A stretch of 8,879 nt of DNA from Chitinophagaceae bacterium (GTDB lineage: Bacteria; Bacteroidota; Bacteroidia; Chitinophagales; Chitinophagaceae). The position numbers were made by a program, and so were the translations under genes. The stretch spans positions 1-8,879 of the forward strand of contig CANCKV010000102.1 of NCBI GenBank assembly GCA_947378615.1, given 5' to 3'. Shown here piece after piece: positions 7,661-8,879 of the stretch. The notes under the pieces were generated by a model. The model had not been told where the DNA came from, made no database searches, and was given only the letters and a program-made list of their open reading frames with translations. Position 1 is the first letter of the stretch. Every line of letters starts with the position of its first letter.

Positions 7661-7710
7661 GAATCCTACTTCGTAGCATTAGGAACGCTTTTCTTAAAAG
7701 AAGTTTTAGA
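7661..7710. repeat. 50-bp two-hairpin repeat, copy 2
   Basis: This is the second copy of the element at 7133-7182, in the same orientation, with one internal difference in the hairpin loop and one at the 3' end. Here it occurs without the 120-bp repeat in front of it, which shows that the 50-bp element is an independent unit. It lies about 190 bases upstream of the lipoprotein gene. Confidence 0.85.
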
Positions 7711-7865
7711 GTAGGAAACAAGGAAAAAATATTTATATGACCTATCTAATAATATTTATACATTTAGGGCTTTATAACATTGAATTATTCAAACTAATTT
7801 ACGAACGGGATTCAAGTAATATTCCTAATAGTTTAAATTTCTCATTTTATATCTCCCTTTTTACA

Positions 7866-7895
7866 ATTAAACTTTATCATCAGACATTAAACTTT
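7866..7895 (+). promoter_or_regulatory. Repeated decamer just upstream of the lipoprotein gene
   Basis: ATTAAACTTT occurs at 7866-7875 and again at 7886-7895, 20 bases apart (two helical turns), with the second copy ending five bases before the ATG at 7901. It may be a pair of regulator half-sites, or chance in AT-rich leader DNA. No Shine-Dalgarno site is visible between it and the start codon. Confidence 0.2.
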
Positions 7896-7900
7896 TTTTC

Positions 7901-8641
7901 ATGTACAAATTAAAGAATCTCTTAGTTACCACCTTACTATTTACTTCAATCATCTCTTGTAAGATGCCTGCACTTCTATTTCATGGCGACCTAGGCAATA
8001 ATACCACAGTAATGGATGCAAAAGGAAGACAAGGTTGGCAGTTTAACCAAGTTATTAGATTTGGCGCGTATAAAACTTCGAAGCTAAAAAGGGGGTGGAC
8101 TAAAGAATTGGATTGGACATTTTTCCTGAAATTCAAGAAAGCAGAGCAAAAACTAAGCTTTGTTCAATACACTCCTTCTGGTGATTCTGCCAAAGTTTTC
8201 TCTGTTGGAAAGTTTAAAAGCGAGGAATTACCCTTATTCAAAGATTTCCTTAATTATATTATCAAATATGAGAACACCTATACGGGTACTGTTATCTTGA
8301 ATGAGCAAACAAATAAAAGTTGGGATTTCATTGCGAATAATCCTGAATCAGTACAGTCGAAGGATGATAACTGTGGAATCATTAAGGGGCAGGATGGCAC
8401 AGAGATTCAGATTAAAGGAATTGATAAACTTGAAGGTCATTCGACATGGGCATTTACTACGAATTATGGTTTTGAATTTATACAAGATGGGAAGTCATTG
8501 GGGGCAGTTTCTGTTGTAAATGATGGGAAAGTTTGGCTAAAGAATGATTTATCAGAAGAAATGAAATTAATATTATCAAGTGTGTCGAGTGCCTTGCTAT
8601 CAAGACAAAGCATGTCTGCAAGTGCAAATACTAATCACTAA
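7901..8641 (+). CDS. Putative lipoprotein of unknown function
   Basis: The 246-residue product begins with a short basic segment, a hydrophobic core (LLVTTLLFTSI) and a lipobox IISC with the modified cysteine at residue 20, so it should be a lipid-anchored envelope protein. The residue after Cys20 is Lys; the acidic surface-export signal seen in some Bacteroidota lipoproteins is not obvious, so an inner-leaflet or periplasm-facing position is more likely. Residues 38-67 hold the most distinctive segment, GRQGWQF followed by FGAYKTSKLKRGWT. The rest alternates polar and aromatic residues as in a beta-rich fold (for example TWAFTTNYGFEF at 182-193), and the tail is Ser-rich. I do not recognise a family with known function. 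The start is fixed by the lipobox. It stands alone: repeats flank it on both sides, with no operon partner in view. Confidence 0.85.
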   Translation: MYKLKNLLVTTLLFTSIISCKMPALLFHGDLGNNTTVMDAKGRQGWQFNQVIRFGAYKTSKLKRGWTKELDWTFFLKFKKAEQKLSFVQYTPSGDSAKVFSVGKFKSEELPLFKDFLNYIIKYENTYTGTVILNEQTNKSWDFIANNPESVQSKDDNCGIIKGQDGTEIQIKGIDKLEGHSTWAFTTNYGFEFIQDGKSLGAVSVVNDGKVWLKNDLSEEMKLILSSVSSALLSRQSMSASANTNH

Positions 8642-8714
8642 CCTTTCATATTTAATCAATAAATTAAGTCATTTCTAAAATTTTTCATACAATCTATCTT
8701 AGTACTAACAAGCA
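8642..8714. other. Short spacer after the lipoprotein gene
   Basis: This AT-rich spacer leads into the tandem repeats. No good terminator hairpin is seen; TTAAT and ATTAA around 8652-8667 could make only a weak stem. ACAAGCAAGG (8708-8717) at its end is a perfect reverse complement of CCTTGCTTGT inside the third repeat unit (8826-8835). Confidence 0.4.
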
Positions 8715-8879
8715 AGGTGCCTCATTTTATAAATTATAGTACCGTGCTTGTATGAGTGGTGACTTATTTCATGAATTATAATACCATGCTTGTAAGCACT
8801 GTGCCTTATTTAATAAATTATAGTCCCTTGCTTGTATGAGAGATTACTTATTTCATGAAATACATTACCGTACTTGTAT
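8715..8879. repeat. 42-bp tandem repeat array, running off the right edge
   Basis: Four units in direct tandem: 8715-8756, 8757-8798, 8799-8840 and 8841-8879 (cut by the window end). The shared core is roughly ATnAATTATAnTnCCnTGCTTGTA. Units 1 and 3 resemble each other (ATAAATTATAG and GTATGAG end), as do units 2 and 4 (ACTTATTTCATGAA), so the true period may be an 84-bp dimer. The unit length is a multiple of three. On the minus strand one frame reads YK(H/Y/Q)G units of 14 residues, but a TAA in the third unit (8810-8812) breaks it. Most likely this is an intergenic minisatellite or the decayed end of a repeat-coding gene. Confidence 0.9.

Larger units (their letters stand above)
6889..7900. 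other. Repeat-rich intergenic region between divergent genes
   Basis: No convincing coding frame lies in these 1012 bases; every frame is broken by stops and there is no start with a gene-like product. The region lies between the starts of two divergently transcribed genes, so it must contain both promoters. Most of the rest is dispersed-repeat material, listed separately: a 120-bp direct repeat, a 50-bp two-hairpin element in two copies, and two REP-like inverted repeats. A fragment CCTCAGGCTGACA (7604-7616) resembles one arm of the 7466-7539 hairpin and may be a decayed further copy. A perfect palindrome ATGAATTCAT lies at 6970-6979. The decamer AATATTTATA appears twice around 7728-7760, before the lipoprotein gene. 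Confidence 0.7.

Noticed and set aside
6889..7900. Possible insertion sequence or CRISPR array in the repeat-rich region
   Set aside because: No transposase frame, no long terminal inverted repeats, and the repeats are too few and irregularly spaced for CRISPR.
8301..8519. Plus-strand frame of 72 codons
   Set aside because: Wholly inside the lipoprotein gene in another frame, with no features of its own.
8715..8879. CRISPR array reading of the 42-bp repeats
   Set aside because: The similarity runs through the whole unit with no unique spacers, so it is a plain tandem repeat.

Overview
The window looks like chromosomal DNA from a member of the Bacteroidota that has a type IX secretion system (T9SS). 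The evidence is a C-terminal T9SS type A sorting domain on the pectinesterase, Bacteroidota-style surface-protein modules, an AT-rich sequence without strong Shine-Dalgarno sites, a Bacteroidota-type lipoprotein, and intergenic repeats of a kind common in that phylum. Genus cannot be fixed; a free-living or plant-polymer-degrading lineage is an inference from the pectinesterase.

Layout. Positions 1-3434 (minus strand) hold the N-terminal 1144 codons of a very large secreted, repeat-rich, beta-structured surface protein whose C-terminus lies beyond the left edge. Positions 3435-3984 are intergenic, with a tandem decamer pair and a long inverted repeat. Positions 3985-6888 (minus strand) encode a complete 967-residue multi-domain secreted pectinesterase with all catalytic residues. 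Positions 6889-7900 are a roughly 1 kb non-coding region packed with dispersed repeats: a 120-bp direct repeat, a 50-bp two-hairpin element in two copies, and REP-like inverted repeats. Positions 7901-8641 (plus strand) encode a 246-residue lipoprotein of unknown function. From 8715 to the right edge there is a 42-bp tandem repeat.

How the genes may work together. Both minus-strand genes encode exported proteins, and the pectinesterase is clearly a T9SS cargo that would de-esterify pectin outside the cell. The large protein could be an adhesin or cell-surface fibre, possibly also T9SS-exported, but its sorting domain is not in view. The 550-bp gap between them argues against tight co-transcription, yet a similar pair of adjoining 10-bp motifs lies upstream of each, which could mean shared regulation. 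The lipoprotein gene is separated by the repeat-rich region and has no visible link to the others. I do not see a clearly new defence or mobile system here; the most unusual content is the repeat organisation and the uncharacterised modules of the two large proteins.
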